Notes: generated from the sequence alone by a model not told the origin. A stretch of DNA of 64,000 bases from JAVBLY01 sp031553035 (GCA_031553035.1 JAVBLY010000008.1:1-64000), one strand, 5' to 3'. Counted from the stretch's first letter, positions 36,235 to 45,787 are shown. A program made the numbers and translations.

Positions 36235-36399
36235 TTAACTATCCTTTTTATCTTGAGCCGTTTTGGCTCTCGCTTTGATAGCTTTCATTTTTTTATCCGC
36301 AAGTTTACCTTCGATTTTAACATGTTCGTCACCTGTACCTTTTCCGGCTCTTGCTTCTTTCGTAAGTCTGGTTTTATCTATCGTTTCACTGATACTCAT
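36235..36399 (-). CDS. Small charged protein of 54 residues
   Basis: Begins MSISETIDKTRLTKEARAGK and is rich in Lys, Ala and Glu, with no cysteine or hydrophobic segment. Strong ribosome site AAGGGGG 7 nt before the ATG at 36399 and a terminator after it support a real gene. It looks like a short helical cytoplasmic protein; I do not recognise a family. Confidence 0.65.
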   Translation of the reverse strand: MSISETIDKTRLTKEARAGKGTGDEHVKIEGKLADKKMKAIKARAKTAQDKKDS

Positions 36400-36567
36400 G
36401 ATAATTCCCCCTTTCTGTAATTATTATACAATGAATAATAATGAATAACAATAGTTTATAGTATACAAATGAAAAGGTATCAAATGTTACTGTGGAGCAG
36501 TCTCGTTTTTTTCTCCATTGTTAATAATAATGACAAATGGTAAAATTGCTTATGAAAAGAGGGCGAT

Positions 36568-37707
36568 ATGAAAAACAAAGAATTTTTTGATGCCATACAA
36601 AATGCAATAAATGATGATGTGGTCAGGATCATATTCAGCAACCCAAAATCAAAGGTAGCAAAGGTGATAATAAGACCTATAATTCTGGACGAAGAATTCA
36701 TGTGGCACATTGAGTCATTTGTCGATGAAAAGGTTTATCATGAGAATGCATCTGAAGAGGAGCTGCCGGATTATATTTATTCAAATGTATCTGACAGTTT
36801 CAAGCAGGCCAATATTTTCTACCGGGAAAATAATCTACAGATCAAGACATCGAAAAAAGGCAAGCTTTTTGTAAATGAATCTAAAAATGAGAAACCGCTT
36901 GAGCCGGACTACGGTCATGATAAGAGGAAAAAATATCTCCTGAAAGAAGGAGAAGACATAAAACCTCTGAGAGATCTGGGATTATTCACAAAAGAAAATA
37001 AAATAGTGAAATCCAAACAAAGCAAATTCAAGCAGATAAATAAGTTTATCGAAACCATCCATGCTGAATTCAAAGAGCAGGATCTAGATCGTCTGACCAT
37101 CGTTGATTTCGGTTGCGGCAAATCCTATCTTACTTTCATCGTTTATTATTACTTTAAATATATTAGGAAAGTCGGTAAGCTGAAGGTCATCGGCTATGAT
37201 CTCAAGGAAGATGTGGTCGATAAATGCAACGACATTGCAGAGAAGTACGGCTATGAAGATCTTCATTTTGTTGTAGGTGATGTTGCAGATATCGATACCG
37301 ATTTTGACATCGACATTCTGATTACGCTGCATGCATGTGATGTTGCAACAGATTATGCACTTGATACAGCTATAAAAAACGGAATAAAGTATATTTTCTC
37401 CGTTCCATGCTGCCAGCATGAGGTGAATTTTCAGATCCAGTCTAAAGATGAGACGTCCATTTTACTTGAGCATGGCCTGATCAAAGAAAGGTTCTCTGCG
37501 CTTCTGACTGATTCAATACGCTGTGAGATCCTGAAGGATAAAGGATACGATGTTGATGTCCTTGAGTTTGTGGATCTCAGCCATACTCCAAAGAACATAA
37601 TGATCAGAGCGAAAAAGACCGGAAAAGCTGCAAATAACAAAGACCAGCTGGAAGCCCTTTTAGAAAGATTCGGCACAAAACAAACACTCTTTGATCTATC
37701 TTATTGA
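36568..37707 (+). CDS. Class I SAM-dependent methyltransferase
   Basis: A 379-residue cytoplasmic protein. The central methyltransferase fold has motif I IVDFGCGKSYLTF near residue 180, acidic motif II GYDLKED, VVGDVAD, and LITLHACDVATDYAL with an HxCD-like motif and FSVPCCQHEVN, as in the methyltransferase_32 group (often RNA or unknown substrate). About 170 N-terminal residues are not recognised. Substrate unknown. The start follows GAGGGCG. Confidence 0.8.
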   Translation: MKNKEFFDAIQNAINDDVVRIIFSNPKSKVAKVIIRPIILDEEFMWHIESFVDEKVYHENASEEELPDYIYSNVSDSFKQANIFYRENNLQIKTSKKGKLFVNESKNEKPLEPDYGHDKRKKYLLKEGEDIKPLRDLGLFTKENKIVKSKQSKFKQINKFIETIHAEFKEQDLDRLTIVDFGCGKSYLTFIVYYYFKYIRKVGKLKVIGYDLKEDVVDKCNDIAEKYGYEDLHFVVGDVADIDTDFDIDILITLHACDVATDYALDTAIKNGIKYIFSVPCCQHEVNFQIQSKDETSILLEHGLIKERFSALLTDSIRCEILKDKGYDVDVLEFVDLSHTPKNIMIRAKKTGKAANNKDQLEALLERFGTKQTLFDLSY

Positions 37708-37938
37708 ACCATAATAGTAATTACCCATATTACAGGAAGATTTTTTCTATGTGTGTTTTTCTGCACTTTTGTGAAGAAAAATCAATTGTTTTACATGTTT
37801 GTTTGAAAGTTCAATGGTGTTTTCGGATATGTATTGACCTCATAACATTTGGGCTGTACGATGCTCCTTGGTTGTAAAAACGACCCTGTATAAAACGGGT
37901 CGGGGTAAAGAGTACAATATAAAGGGGAGAAAAGCATA
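37708..37938 (+). other. Intergenic region before the M23 peptidase gene
   Basis: 231 bp without a gene. CGACCC (37881-37886) pairs with GGGTCG (37897-37902) around a 10-nt loop, 37 bp before the start codon, where it could influence translation or mark an operator. No ydaO-type riboswitch consensus is visible. Confidence 0.35.
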
Positions 37939-39357
37939 ATGATTACAACAAAGATCAAAAATAAAGCGAATTTAAAAGTTATAGTTGTGAGTATCGTTTC
38001 AGTAAGTATTTTAATATTGATGCTGGTCATATCGACGGTTATGGACTATTATGCCGCCGGAGTCAGTATAAAGGGGGAGAGGGTCGGATTTGTGGAAAGC
38101 GAATCCGAACTTGCAGCACTGGTCGATGAAGTTGAAAATGAACTTTCAAGAGAAAATCAGAACGCAAACATTCAGGTAGAAGATCAGGCGATAGATCTGG
38201 ACATCATGGCTAAGCCTAAGGAAGATGTTAAGATGCTCAGTGAACAGCAGCTCAAAGAAAAACTTGTTTCCACCGACACAGTAGAGGCAAAAGTAAGTGC
38301 CATCACTGTAAACGGAAAACCGGTTCTGTATGTGGGGAGCCGGGCAGATGCAAACAGCGTTCTTAGTGCTGTCAAGCAAAAGTATACCGTGAAAGGACAG
38401 AATGTAGTGGCAAAATTCCAGGAAGATGTTGCCGTCACTACTGCAGCTGTTGATGTAAACTCAAGCTCTCTGATGTCTACCAAAACAGCTATCACATATC
38501 TTTTGTCAGGAAATGAAAAGGTTCAGAAATACAAAGTCAAAAAAGACGACACTGACTGGGATATCGCAAAAGCCCATGGGATGACAGAAAAGGACATTCA
38601 AAAGGCAAATCCCGATATTGATACAGACGTTATCAAGGAAGGGGACATACTTAATTTAAGTAAAATAGAGCCTTTCGTCCATTACCAGGTGACAGCCACA
38701 GTCAGCGGAAAAGAAAAAACTAAATACAAAACTAAAAAGATCGAAACCGACGAGCTCTATAAAGGTGAAAAACAGGTACGTACAAAGGGCGTCAAAGGCG
38801 AATCTTATGTCACTAAGCGGGCGGTCTACGTTAACGGAACCATAAAAAAAGCGGATGTCCTTGAAGAAAAGGTTATCAAAGATCCCAAAACAAGAGTACT
38901 GGTCGTAGGAGACAAAGAAAGATCCGAATATGACGGAGGTTCAAGTTCTTCATCAGGATCAGACGGCGGTGGATCTTATATCGGAGGCAACGGATCGCTG
39001 AGCAATCCGCTGAGAAGTCTCAATGTGTCATCTCCTTTCGGAAGCAGATGGGGCAGACTTCATGCAGGAATAGACTTCAGCGGCTCCACCGGTACACCGA
39101 TATATGCTGCTGCCAGCGGCACAGTGATATCTTCCGGCTGGAACGGTGGATATGGAAATGCAATCACCATCAGCCACGGAAACGGTCTCGTCACACTCTA
39201 TGGACACTGCAGCGCTCTTTATGTAAGCGACGGTGAACATGTAAGCAGAGGCGAAAAGATCGCAGCTGTCGGAAGTACAGGAAACTCTACAGGAAGCCAC
39301 CTTCACTTTGAAGTGAGAAGAGGCGGAACACCGGTCAATCCCTGGAACTATCTGTAG
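37939..39357 (+). CDS. M23 peptidoglycan endopeptidase with LysM and G5 domains
   Basis: A 472-residue exported cell-wall hydrolase. An N-terminal transmembrane anchor (about 16-38) is followed by an alpha/beta region, LysM (YKVKKDDTDWDIAKAHG...), G5 (YQVTATVSGKEKTKYKTKKI...), a Ser/Gly linker, and a C-terminal M23 (LytM) domain. Zinc ligands are visible in RLHAGIDFS and GSHLHFEV. M23 enzymes cut peptide cross-bridges in peptidoglycan. This domain order is common in Clostridia and linked to growth or sporulation walls. Ribosome site GGGGAG. Confidence 0.92.
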   Translation: MITTKIKNKANLKVIVVSIVSVSILILMLVISTVMDYYAAGVSIKGERVGFVESESELAALVDEVENELSRENQNANIQVEDQAIDLDIMAKPKEDVKMLSEQQLKEKLVSTDTVEAKVSAITVNGKPVLYVGSRADANSVLSAVKQKYTVKGQNVVAKFQEDVAVTTAAVDVNSSSLMSTKTAITYLLSGNEKVQKYKVKKDDTDWDIAKAHGMTEKDIQKANPDIDTDVIKEGDILNLSKIEPFVHYQVTATVSGKEKTKYKTKKIETDELYKGEKQVRTKGVKGESYVTKRAVYVNGTIKKADVLEEKVIKDPKTRVLVVGDKERSEYDGGSSSSSGSDGGGSYIGGNGSLSNPLRSLNVSSPFGSRWGRLHAGIDFSGSTGTPIYAAASGTVISSGWNGGYGNAITISHGNGLVTLYGHCSALYVSDGEHVSRGEKIAAVGSTGNSTGSHLHFEVRRGGTPVNPWNYL

Positions 39358-39415
39358 AAAAAGGGGCAGTGAGAGATAGTCAGTAAATTGACTTCCTGTG
39401 ATCATTCTAGATTTG

Positions 39416-39441
39416 GTGCTGGAGCGAAATCGCTTCAGTAC
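39416..39441 (+). terminator. Hairpin terminator after the M23 gene
   Basis: GTGCTGGAGCGA pairs with TCGCTTCAGTAC (12 bp, two G-U pairs) with a tight AA turn, followed by TTTATTAAT. Confidence 0.65.
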
Positions 39442-39445
39442 TTTA

Positions 39446-39589
39446 TTAATCCAGAAATTCCACTTCACCGGATTTGATATTATAAATGACTCCGATGATT
39501 TTTACATTTCCGTTTTTCGAATTTTCTTCTCTGATTTCAGGTGTGATCGCAGATGGGTTTTTGCCGGTTTCTCCTCGTTTTACTGTATT
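39446..39589 (-). pseudogene. C-terminal remnant resembling a beta-carbonic anhydrase
   Basis: On the minus strand a frame of about 47 codons ends GNVKIIGVIYNIKSGEVEFL-D-stop, which matches the end of bacterial beta-carbonic anhydrases (KIVGAxYDxxTGEVEFL). No start codon or N-terminal zinc-site part is present. It overlaps the last codons of the amidohydrolase gene in another frame, and the M23 terminator lies beyond it. Read as the tail of a deleted gene; the family call rests on a short match. Confidence 0.5.
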
Positions 39590-40389
39590 GAAAGAAAATT
39601 TATTGCATTATTATATAATATATCAGCAAGTTCGTCTTCTGAAAGCCCTACATTTAGGAGTGCGTTTTTTGCAGAATCAAAATCCGACCAGGGTGAGTCG
39701 GTTCCGAACAAAACTCGTTTATGACCATGCTTTCTTATCATAGAGAAAACCTGATCTGAAGCCATTCTTTCTACAGCATAGGATGTGTCTATCCAAAGAT
39801 TCTCTCTGCCAAGAAGATGCTCGATGGCCATGTCATACTGTCTGTACCCGCCCATATGAGCCGCAAGTATTTTTCCGTCAGGGAACCTGTCGCAAACTTT
39901 CGCGATTCGATCCACGTCACCTTTGTTAGGGGGTGGATAAGAAAGATCTTCTCCGGCATGAAAGAATATGCTCATGCCCCGCTCGAAAATTGCCTGATAA
40001 ATCGGGTACATTCTTTCTTCATCGACGAAAAAACCCTGATAGTCGGGATGAAGTTTGATGCCGGTCATTCCAAGGCTTTGGATATAGTCAAGATCTTCCG
40101 CGATATTTTCACTATCCGGGTGGATGCATCCGAATGCGCAAGCACCTTTACCAACACTTTCCGCCGCCCATTTATTGAGCTTATTAACTATTTGTGGACT
40201 GGTGGCAACCGGCAAAAGCAGATAACCGCTTGCACCGCCTGCTTTTTCATATTCTGCCAGACCTTTTATCGTGCCATCACTATAATTTGAAACGTCTTCA
40301 TTCATAGTGACGTTTTTAACCGCCCTGGCTGCAATGTTGTCCGGGTAGGCATGAGTATGTATATCGAAAATCTTAAATGTCTTAGTCAA
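39580..40389 (-). CDS. Amidohydrolase-2 family metal hydrolase
   Basis: A 269-residue TIM-barrel hydrolase of the amidohydrolase_2 group. Metal and active-site motifs: FDIHTHAYP (HxH) near the N-terminus, GIKLHPD, FFHAGED, LAAHMGG and FGTDSPW (catalytic Asp). Family members include decarboxylases and lactonases; the substrate cannot be told. It stands alone, next to a carbonic-anhydrase-like remnant into which its 3' end runs. Confidence 0.85.
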   Translation of the reverse strand: MTKTFKIFDIHTHAYPDNIAARAVKNVTMNEDVSNYSDGTIKGLAEYEKAGGASGYLLLPVATSPQIVNKLNKWAAESVGKGACAFGCIHPDSENIAEDLDYIQSLGMTGIKLHPDYQGFFVDEERMYPIYQAIFERGMSIFFHAGEDLSYPPPNKGDVDRIAKVCDRFPDGKILAAHMGGYRQYDMAIEHLLGRENLWIDTSYAVERMASDQVFSMIRKHGHKRVLFGTDSPWSDFDSAKNALLNVGLSEDELADILYNNAINFLSIQ

Positions 40390-40524
40390 TTTATATGTCT
40401 CCTTATGTTATGGCAAATTTGTCACCGAATGTAAGATTAGTCCATACAGAATAAAATGTCAAGATTTAGGATCATTATGTTTTATGGAAAATCTTGTGAC
40501 AATAACGTTTTAGGTATAATCTTC

Positions 40525-40722
40525 ATGAACAAGATATTTTTATTTAACAGGGAGAAATACGATGATATCGTTCCGGGTTACTACATGAACAAGGTACACT
40601 GGAGCACCTTGTATCTGGACGGCGAGATACCGGAGAATGTGCTTTTCGATATGGTAAGTGCCGCCCACGAAACGGTGTATTCGTCGTTAAGCAAGAAAGC
40701 CCAAAGGGAGATAAGCGAATAG
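40525..40722 (+). pseudogene. 5'-truncated MmcQ/YjbR-like protein
   Basis: Codes for about 65 residues that match the C-terminal half of MmcQ/YjbR proteins (DIVPGYYMNKVHWSTLYLDG...). The family is usually 110-120 residues, and the N-terminal half of the DNA-binding-like fold is missing; upstream sequence has no continuation in any frame. ATG 40525 has no good ribosome site. Probably a remnant. Confidence 0.6.
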
Positions 40723-40823
40723 AATTACTTTTTCGCAGAGTTGTAATTTGATAGCACTTACAATTCATTTGATTCGTTCATAACATAATGGGTATACATT
40801 TTTTAGAAGGGAGGCGAATCGAT

Positions 40824-41009
40824 ATGACAAAAAAAGATATAGATATGAAATCCGATATGGTCAGACATGGAATAGAGATGGAAAAGGAAGCAGAAAAACT
40901 GTTCGATCACGATTGCCCTAAATGTCATCAAAGCATTAAAGTAAAGGTCGGTCTTAATAAATGTCCGTCTTGCGGACAAGTGATCAACTTTGAACCCAAA
41001 TCTAAATGA
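40824..41009 (+). CDS. Small zinc-ribbon protein
   Basis: A 61-residue protein starting at ATG 40824 after GGGAGG. A helical N-terminus (MVRHGIEMEKEAEKLF) leads to a zinc ribbon with CPKC and CPSC. No further family. A terminator hairpin follows. Confidence 0.7.
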   Translation: MTKKDIDMKSDMVRHGIEMEKEAEKLFDHDCPKCHQSIKVKVGLNKCPSCGQVINFEPKSK

Positions 41010-41046
41010 TCATCAGTACAGTAATTTCTATTATGCTATAAAAAAA

Positions 41047-41075
41047 GACCGCAGTGTAAATAGCTGCGATCCTTT
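41047..41075. terminator. Terminator between zinc-ribbon and cold-shock genes
   Basis: CGCAG (41050-41054) pairs with CTGCG (41064-41068) flanked by A-rich and T-rich runs. It serves the converging genes on both sides. Confidence 0.6.
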
Positions 41076-41102
41076 TATTACTGCTGTTTAATTTTCTTCA
41101 GA

Positions 41103-41312
41103 CTAAAGGGGTGTCACATTTGCTGCACGTAATTTCCCGTTTTGGGGATCAGTTTCTGAATCAAATGATACTTTCTGACCTTCCTGCAATTCCTTAAATC
41201 CATCTCCAACGATTGCACTGAAATGGACAAACAAATCTTCTGTTCCATCATCATTAGTGATAAATCCAAAACCTTTAGCTGAATTAAACCATTTTACTGT
41301 ACCTGTACTCAT
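41103..41312 (-). CDS. csp: Cold-shock protein (CspA family)
   Basis: A 69-residue single-strand nucleic-acid binding beta-barrel with RNP1 KGFGFIT and RNP2 DLFVHFSAI, and the typical start GTVKWFN. RNA chaperone for cold adaptation and translation. Ribosome site AAGGAG. Its leader carries a promoter and hairpin, described separately. Confidence 0.95.
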   Translation of the reverse strand: MSTGTVKWFNSAKGFGFITNDDGTEDLFVHFSAIVGDGFKELQEGQKVSFDSETDPQNGKLRAANVTPL

Positions 41313-41332
41313 TTAGAACTCCTTAAAAATTT

Positions 41333-41382
41333 AGACCTCATTTCTACGAACCATTAAACTACGATTCATAAAAACGAGGTCT
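41333..41382 (-). ncRNA. Hairpin in the cold-shock leader
   Basis: AGACCTC (41333-41339) pairs with GAGGTCT (41376-41382), extendable by one pair, with inner GAATC/GGTTC pairing. It ends about 20 nt before the start codon. Cold-shock leaders are known to refold with temperature; that role here is inferred. Confidence 0.5.
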
Positions 41383-41404
41383 ACTGATATTGATTGATTT
41401 GTAC

Positions 41405-41433
41405 ACTGTATCACTTTTGGTTACATGTGTCAA
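41405..41433 (-). promoter_or_regulatory. Promoter of the cold-shock gene
   Basis: On the minus strand TTGACA (41428-41433), a 17-bp spacer and TACAGT (41405-41410). Transcription would start near 41398, giving a leader of about 85 nt. Confidence 0.65.
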
Positions 41434-41696
41434 AGAGAATATTGTATTTATTACTGCTATTGAATAAAACAATGGATGCAAATCGATAACGTTTTTATAA
41501 AAAACCTATGATTCCAATTTTTTAGTTGAAAACGACCTAATATAAAATATTCAGAGCTTTAGATAGCATATGTATCTATAAAGAATTTCGTTAATTTACT
41601 CACGGTGTCAGAATAAGTATTATATTTTTCTTCATATATATAGTCATTATCCAAAATAAATTCCAGTTTTATCACTGCTGAAGAGATCATCATATA
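41434..41696 (+). other. AT-rich intergenic region
   Basis: Between the cold-shock promoter and the beta-rich fragment I see no gene, clear repeat or strong hairpin; the DNA is AT-rich with several in-frame stops on both strands. Confidence 0.5.
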
Positions 41697-42122
41697 GTGG
41701 AAGGTAAATATTACGCTTTCATGATTGGCGGGAAGAATGGAGATATATCCAACAATACGTGTGTAGCAAAGGCCGCCGATCCTGCCAGTGAATCCGATGT
41801 TAATTCGGTAAGTTATGGGTTTATGTTCTCTCTGTCAGTGTTTGATCAAGCAGTTCAGCTGACTAATGTAGATTTTCATGACAATACTATTTACTATGGG
41901 GTTTATCATGAAACAGATTATGATTATGCCCGTAACTATGCAGTTCTTTTTTCAATAAGTAAATCAGGTGTTATCTCGGATATAACAAAAGTAACTCCAC
42001 TAGTAGAAGATTTTCAAATGTATGACAATAATTTTATCAATGAAGCTGATGAAACCATTACTTATTTTCCAATACAATGGACTATATATAAAATGATTGC
42101 TGATGCGGGTTTCGTCTATTGA
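41697..42122 (+). pseudogene. Beta-rich fragment, probably a truncated surface protein
   Basis: An open stretch of 141 codons with no ribosome site at its GTG and no signal peptide. Residues such as GDISNNTCVAKA and FHDNTIYYGVYHETD suggest a beta-helix-like fold. A stop lies only six codons upstream. It may be the tail of a lost surface protein. No family is recognised. Confidence 0.4.
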
Positions 42123-42280
42123 CACTTTCGTCTCGGTGATTTTTTATTTCTTGATAATTATCAACGCCAATGGGGAATTCAATCTCACATAGTTAAAATG
42201 CTTATTTATATCGTAGATCAATTGATATAGAATGCAATCGTATATCAGTAAGAATAATAACTATAAGGACGGAGAAAAAA

Positions 42281-44101
42281 ATGATGAAAGTAAACAGTAA
42301 TATTTCCAGATACTTAACCCTGGGCGTTGTATTTATAATGATCCTTACAATCATTCCCATTCTAAACATTGATTCAGTGTCTGCTCAAACGCTTAGCGGT
42401 CCAACAAAAATAAGTGATGCCTTTCCCGGTGCGGACCAGGTACTTGCCACATCTGTTGCAAATAGCCTAAAAAAAAACGTTGATGATACGATTATACAGA
42501 CTGATCTAAAAGCGATAACAAATCTCGATATTTCCCAAAACCCTGACTTTGAAGACTGGACCGGAATAGGATATTTGACAGAGCTAAGAGAATTACTGCT
42601 TTATGGAAGTCCTGTTACAGGGAAATTGTCTGATCTTGCCGGTATGAGCATCGGTATGATTGATCTTTCTGATACAAACATAACCGGTAATTTGTCCGAT
42701 CTATCTGAAACAACAGATATTAAGCTTCTTTACCTGACTAATTTAAATATTACCGGAGAACTGTCAGATCTCGACGGTTCAGTGAAATATCCCGAGTTAT
42801 ATAGAATAGATCTTTGCGGGACGCAGGTAACAGGCGATTTGTCAGATCTGAGCAATTTTCAGGATAGATTAAACTATCTGGGGCTTTCGGGAGATTCATT
42901 TACAGGCGACCTTTCCGATTTTACGGATTTCGGTTTGCAATATCTATATCTGATTGACACGAGCGTTACCGGAGATTTATCTTCTATTTCCAATATGGCC
43001 GGTCTAAATGCAATTGACTTGTCAGGATCACCTGTCTCAGGCAATATTTCCAGTTTGCAAAATAATCAAATGCTTGAGTATTTATACTTTATGGATAATG
43101 ATGTTACCGGGACACTGTCAGAGGTCGCCAGGCTTTTTCCAGGGTTGCTTGCCATTGATTTTTCATACAGCCCCGATGTAAGCGGAACGACTGCCGATAT
43201 CGCCGATTTGCCGGCCCTTAGCTATATATATTTTGAGGGAAATACTCAGTTTACAGGTGATATTGCCGAGTTTGCTGCACTAAATGATTTGAATGAACTG
43301 TACCTGAACGGCAGCAGTGTAAGCGGAGATGCCGGAGCGCTGACAAATTTACAAAATCTCACTTCCTTTGATCTATCTGATTTATACATAACTGAACCTG
43401 AGCTGGCATTTGTAGATTCACCCATAACAGTCCCTATTGTTGACGTAAAGGATGACAACAGTGCTAAAATACTTCCTGATGAGCCTATCACAGGGGGCAG
43501 TTATTCTAATAATTCGATCACCTGGGCATTTCCCGGTTCCAAAAGCGGTACTCTAGAATATACATTCGGTAAAAATATTATACTGAATGGGATTCAGGGT
43601 GAATATTCAGGTACTGTCATAAGAGACTATACCAGACCTATAATCAATTCTATTTCTGCCGACCCAAAAGAACTTCCATCAAAAGGCGGAGATACCAATA
43701 TAACAGTTAAGTATGAAAACATTAGGAATGGAGTTAACGTGGCGGCTTTTGATAAAAGCGGTTTGATACAAAGCAAAGCTGTAACTTTGGACGGAGACAA
43801 TACCAGCGGAGGCGCAATCATATCTTTACCGGCTAATAGTTCAAAAAAAAGTGAGGCGGTATATACCATAAAAGCATCACTTGACGGTAAAACCTGGATC
43901 GATGATCCCACTGCAACTGTCACAGTTGCCAAAGCAGTGAAAGGCAGTAGCGGTCAGGATGAATCAAACAATACAAAAGGCACTGACAAGAAAACCGGTG
44001 ATGACCCATTGATAGAGTTATTGCTTACTTTGGCTTTAATATCGGTACTAATGTCAGGGATTTTGATACTTATCAAAAGGTATAAATCGTTTGGAAAATA
44101 G
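42281..44101 (+). CDS. LRR-like surface protein with C-terminal membrane anchor
   Basis: A 606-residue protein after GGACGGAG. Signal peptide to about residue 38, then around 14 leucine-rich-like repeats of about 23 residues with the core (L-DLS-T-VTG-LSDLS), then a beta-sandwich region (PIINSISADPKELPSKGGDT; bacterial Ig-like), a Ser/Asn/Lys linker and a transmembrane helix near 580-600 ending in basic residues. Such proteins display ligand-binding repeats outside the cell. Monocistronic by position. Confidence 0.8.
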   Translation: MMKVNSNISRYLTLGVVFIMILTIIPILNIDSVSAQTLSGPTKISDAFPGADQVLATSVANSLKKNVDDTIIQTDLKAITNLDISQNPDFEDWTGIGYLTELRELLLYGSPVTGKLSDLAGMSIGMIDLSDTNITGNLSDLSETTDIKLLYLTNLNITGELSDLDGSVKYPELYRIDLCGTQVTGDLSDLSNFQDRLNYLGLSGDSFTGDLSDFTDFGLQYLYLIDTSVTGDLSSISNMAGLNAIDLSGSPVSGNISSLQNNQMLEYLYFMDNDVTGTLSEVARLFPGLLAIDFSYSPDVSGTTADIADLPALSYIYFEGNTQFTGDIAEFAALNDLNELYLNGSSVSGDAGALTNLQNLTSFDLSDLYITEPELAFVDSPITVPIVDVKDDNSAKILPDEPITGGSYSNNSITWAFPGSKSGTLEYTFGKNIILNGIQGEYSGTVIRDYTRPIINSISADPKELPSKGGDTNITVKYENIRNGVNVAAFDKSGLIQSKAVTLDGDNTSGGAIISLPANSSKKSEAVYTIKASLDGKTWIDDPTATVTVAKAVKGSSGQDESNNTKGTDKKTGDDPLIELLLTLALISVLMSGILILIKRYKSFGK

Positions 44102-44236
44102 AGGGTTTTGAAAAACACTGATAAAAGATATCCGGTGATCCTGTTTTCGCAAGTTTGCCATAAAGATATCACCCGTATAAGTGGGGCAACAGAATTTCAC
44201 GTAGCTTTTGGTCAAGCGACTGTATAGATGATGTTT

Positions 44237-45166
44237 TCACCGGAAATGTTTACACAAAAGACCATGTTTTCTGGCGTAATGCCCAATGGATTCGGTTATT
44301 ATTTTGCGGGCGGCAAAGACCGAATACTGTGATTGATCCAGTTTTGGGGCAACCTCAACAACATCCATTCCGATTATATTAAGTGAAAACAGCCCTTTAA
44401 GAAGATCCAGCAGTTCTCTGCTGCCGATCCCGCCTATTTGAGGAGTACCGGTACCCATGGTATCAAGGACATCGATATCAAGGGTGATATATACTTTTCT
44501 GAACCGGCTCATTGTTTCCGTGACCTGATTGATGACCTTCTCAGTTCCCAGCTTGGAATACTGGCTTGCGTTTATGAGGTTGACTTTGTTACTATCGAGG
44601 AATTCCAGTTCATTCGGTTCTGCTGATCTTATTCCGACGAAGTATATATTATCGGAACTTCCCACGTTTTTCATTTCGATAGCTCTTCTTTCAGTACACC
44701 CGTGGGAAAGCTTATCGCCTCCTAATGCATCATCAAGGTCAAAATGGGCATCTATATGAATGATCCCCAAATCTTCATCAATTGCCTTATCGATGCCCCG
44801 GATAACAGGGATCGTAACGGAATGATCCCCGCCGATCATAATAAAAAACTTATCACCTCTGACAAGCTCTTCAACCTTTTGTTCAATCGATCTGAAAAGC
44901 ATATCTCGTCCGTCGGCCTTAAAGTCACCTATATCCTTGACAGTTACCTTAAACATATCTTCAAAATATTCGGTCGATGGGGGAGATGTGTACGTTATCC
45001 GCCTTATAGCGTCCGGAGCCTCACTTGCGCCATCACGAAAACTCACACCTTTATCAAAGGGGATCCCGAATATGACCGCGTCAACGTCTTCAATATTTTT
45101 TTCAGGCCTGTTCATGCCACACCAAATGGGGTCGTTTATCAATTCATCAGTGGTTTTCATGTTCAT
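44237..45166 (-). CDS. speB: Agmatinase/arginase-family ureohydrolase
   Basis: A 309-residue Mn-dependent ureohydrolase. The binuclear metal ligands are all visible: GGDHS, DAHFDLDD and DIDVLDTMGTGTP. Agmatinases hydrolyse agmatine to putrescine and urea; related enzymes act on other guanidino compounds, so the symbol is provisional. GGAGGAG lies 8 nt before ATG 45166. An aminotransferase pseudogene lies directly upstream. Confidence 0.8.
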   Translation of the reverse strand: MNMKTTDELINDPIWCGMNRPEKNIEDVDAVIFGIPFDKGVSFRDGASEAPDAIRRITYTSPPSTEYFEDMFKVTVKDIGDFKADGRDMLFRSIEQKVEELVRGDKFFIMIGGDHSVTIPVIRGIDKAIDEDLGIIHIDAHFDLDDALGGDKLSHGCTERRAIEMKNVGSSDNIYFVGIRSAEPNELEFLDSNKVNLINASQYSKLGTEKVINQVTETMSRFRKVYITLDIDVLDTMGTGTPQIGGIGSRELLDLLKGLFSLNIIGMDVVEVAPKLDQSQYSVFAARKIITESIGHYARKHGLLCKHFR

Positions 45167-45193
45167 ATCGATCTCTCCTCCATATCATCACGA

Positions 45194-45535
45194 TTATTTA
45201 TAGTTGTCTAGAATTCCTGCAATTCGTTTTATGCCTTCTTCTATTATATCAGAATCCATAGTTGCATAGCTTAATCTTATATTATTGATTTTTGATTAAT
45301 CTGCATAAAATCTATTGCCGGAGACCATGGTTACTCTTTCCCCGAGACATTTTTTCAAAATATCATCACCATTTCATTCATAAGGAAGAGCAAGCCATAC
45401 AAATAATCCGTCATGAGGGTTAGTATATTCGATATATGGTGGAAAATATTTCACTATTGCACTTCATTGCATCTATCTTTTCTTATGTGGAATTTCAGCG
45501 GCGATCATATCTCCGTTTTCTATAAAAAATTGATC
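45194..45535 (-). pseudogene. Decayed PLP-dependent aminotransferase (C-terminal part)
   Basis: The minus strand reads as the end of a class I/II aminotransferase, interrupted by at least four in-frame stops: ENGDM..., VKYFPPYIEYTNPHDGLFVW, LALPYE-stop-NGDDILKK, ERVTMVSGNRFYAD-stop, NNIRLSYA, EEGIKRIAGIL. Typical family elements (GGLFVW, NxIRLSYA, IxEGIxRL) are clear. The N-terminal two thirds, including the PLP lysine, are absent. Confidence 0.75.
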
Positions 45536-45655
45536 TGTATATGCATGTAACATTAGATAATAAAAGAGAAGGGATTAATGCATTAGATCACTTATTTGAT
45601 TAATTTATCACTGGATAGCCAATTTCATATATGTAACTTTTTGAAGAAATAATAA

Positions 45656-45686
45656 AATCCCTGTAGCCATTGAGGTTACAGGGATT
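45656..45686. terminator. Hairpin terminator
   Basis: AATCCCTGTAGCC pairs with GGTTACAGGGATT (13 bp, one G-U) around a 5-nt loop. It lies just past the tRNA remnants and probably ends the minus-strand tRNA transcript. Confidence 0.7.
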
Positions 45687-45691
45687 GACTT

Positions 45692-45712
45692 TGGTAGCGG
45701 GGGAAGGATTTG
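45692..45712 (-). repeat. 21-bp copy of the tRNA-fMet 3' end
   Basis: Identical to 45963-45983, which is the CCA end, acceptor arm and part of the T-arm of the tRNA-fMet gene. The copy is 271 bp away and has no tRNA body attached. It resembles an attachment-site duplication. Confidence 0.6.
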
Positions 45713-45787
45713 CGCATCCTTTGCCTAACATATAACCAGGTTAGAGGATAGTGATATTCAAGATTACTATCCCCTGATAATTATTTC

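Noticed and set aside
36315..36322. TTTTAAC near 36315
   Set aside because: Single copy inside the coding sequence of the 54-residue protein, with no second repeat.
37708..37938. c-di-AMP (ydaO) riboswitch before the M23 gene
   Set aside because: The region is the right place for one, but none of the conserved core is present.
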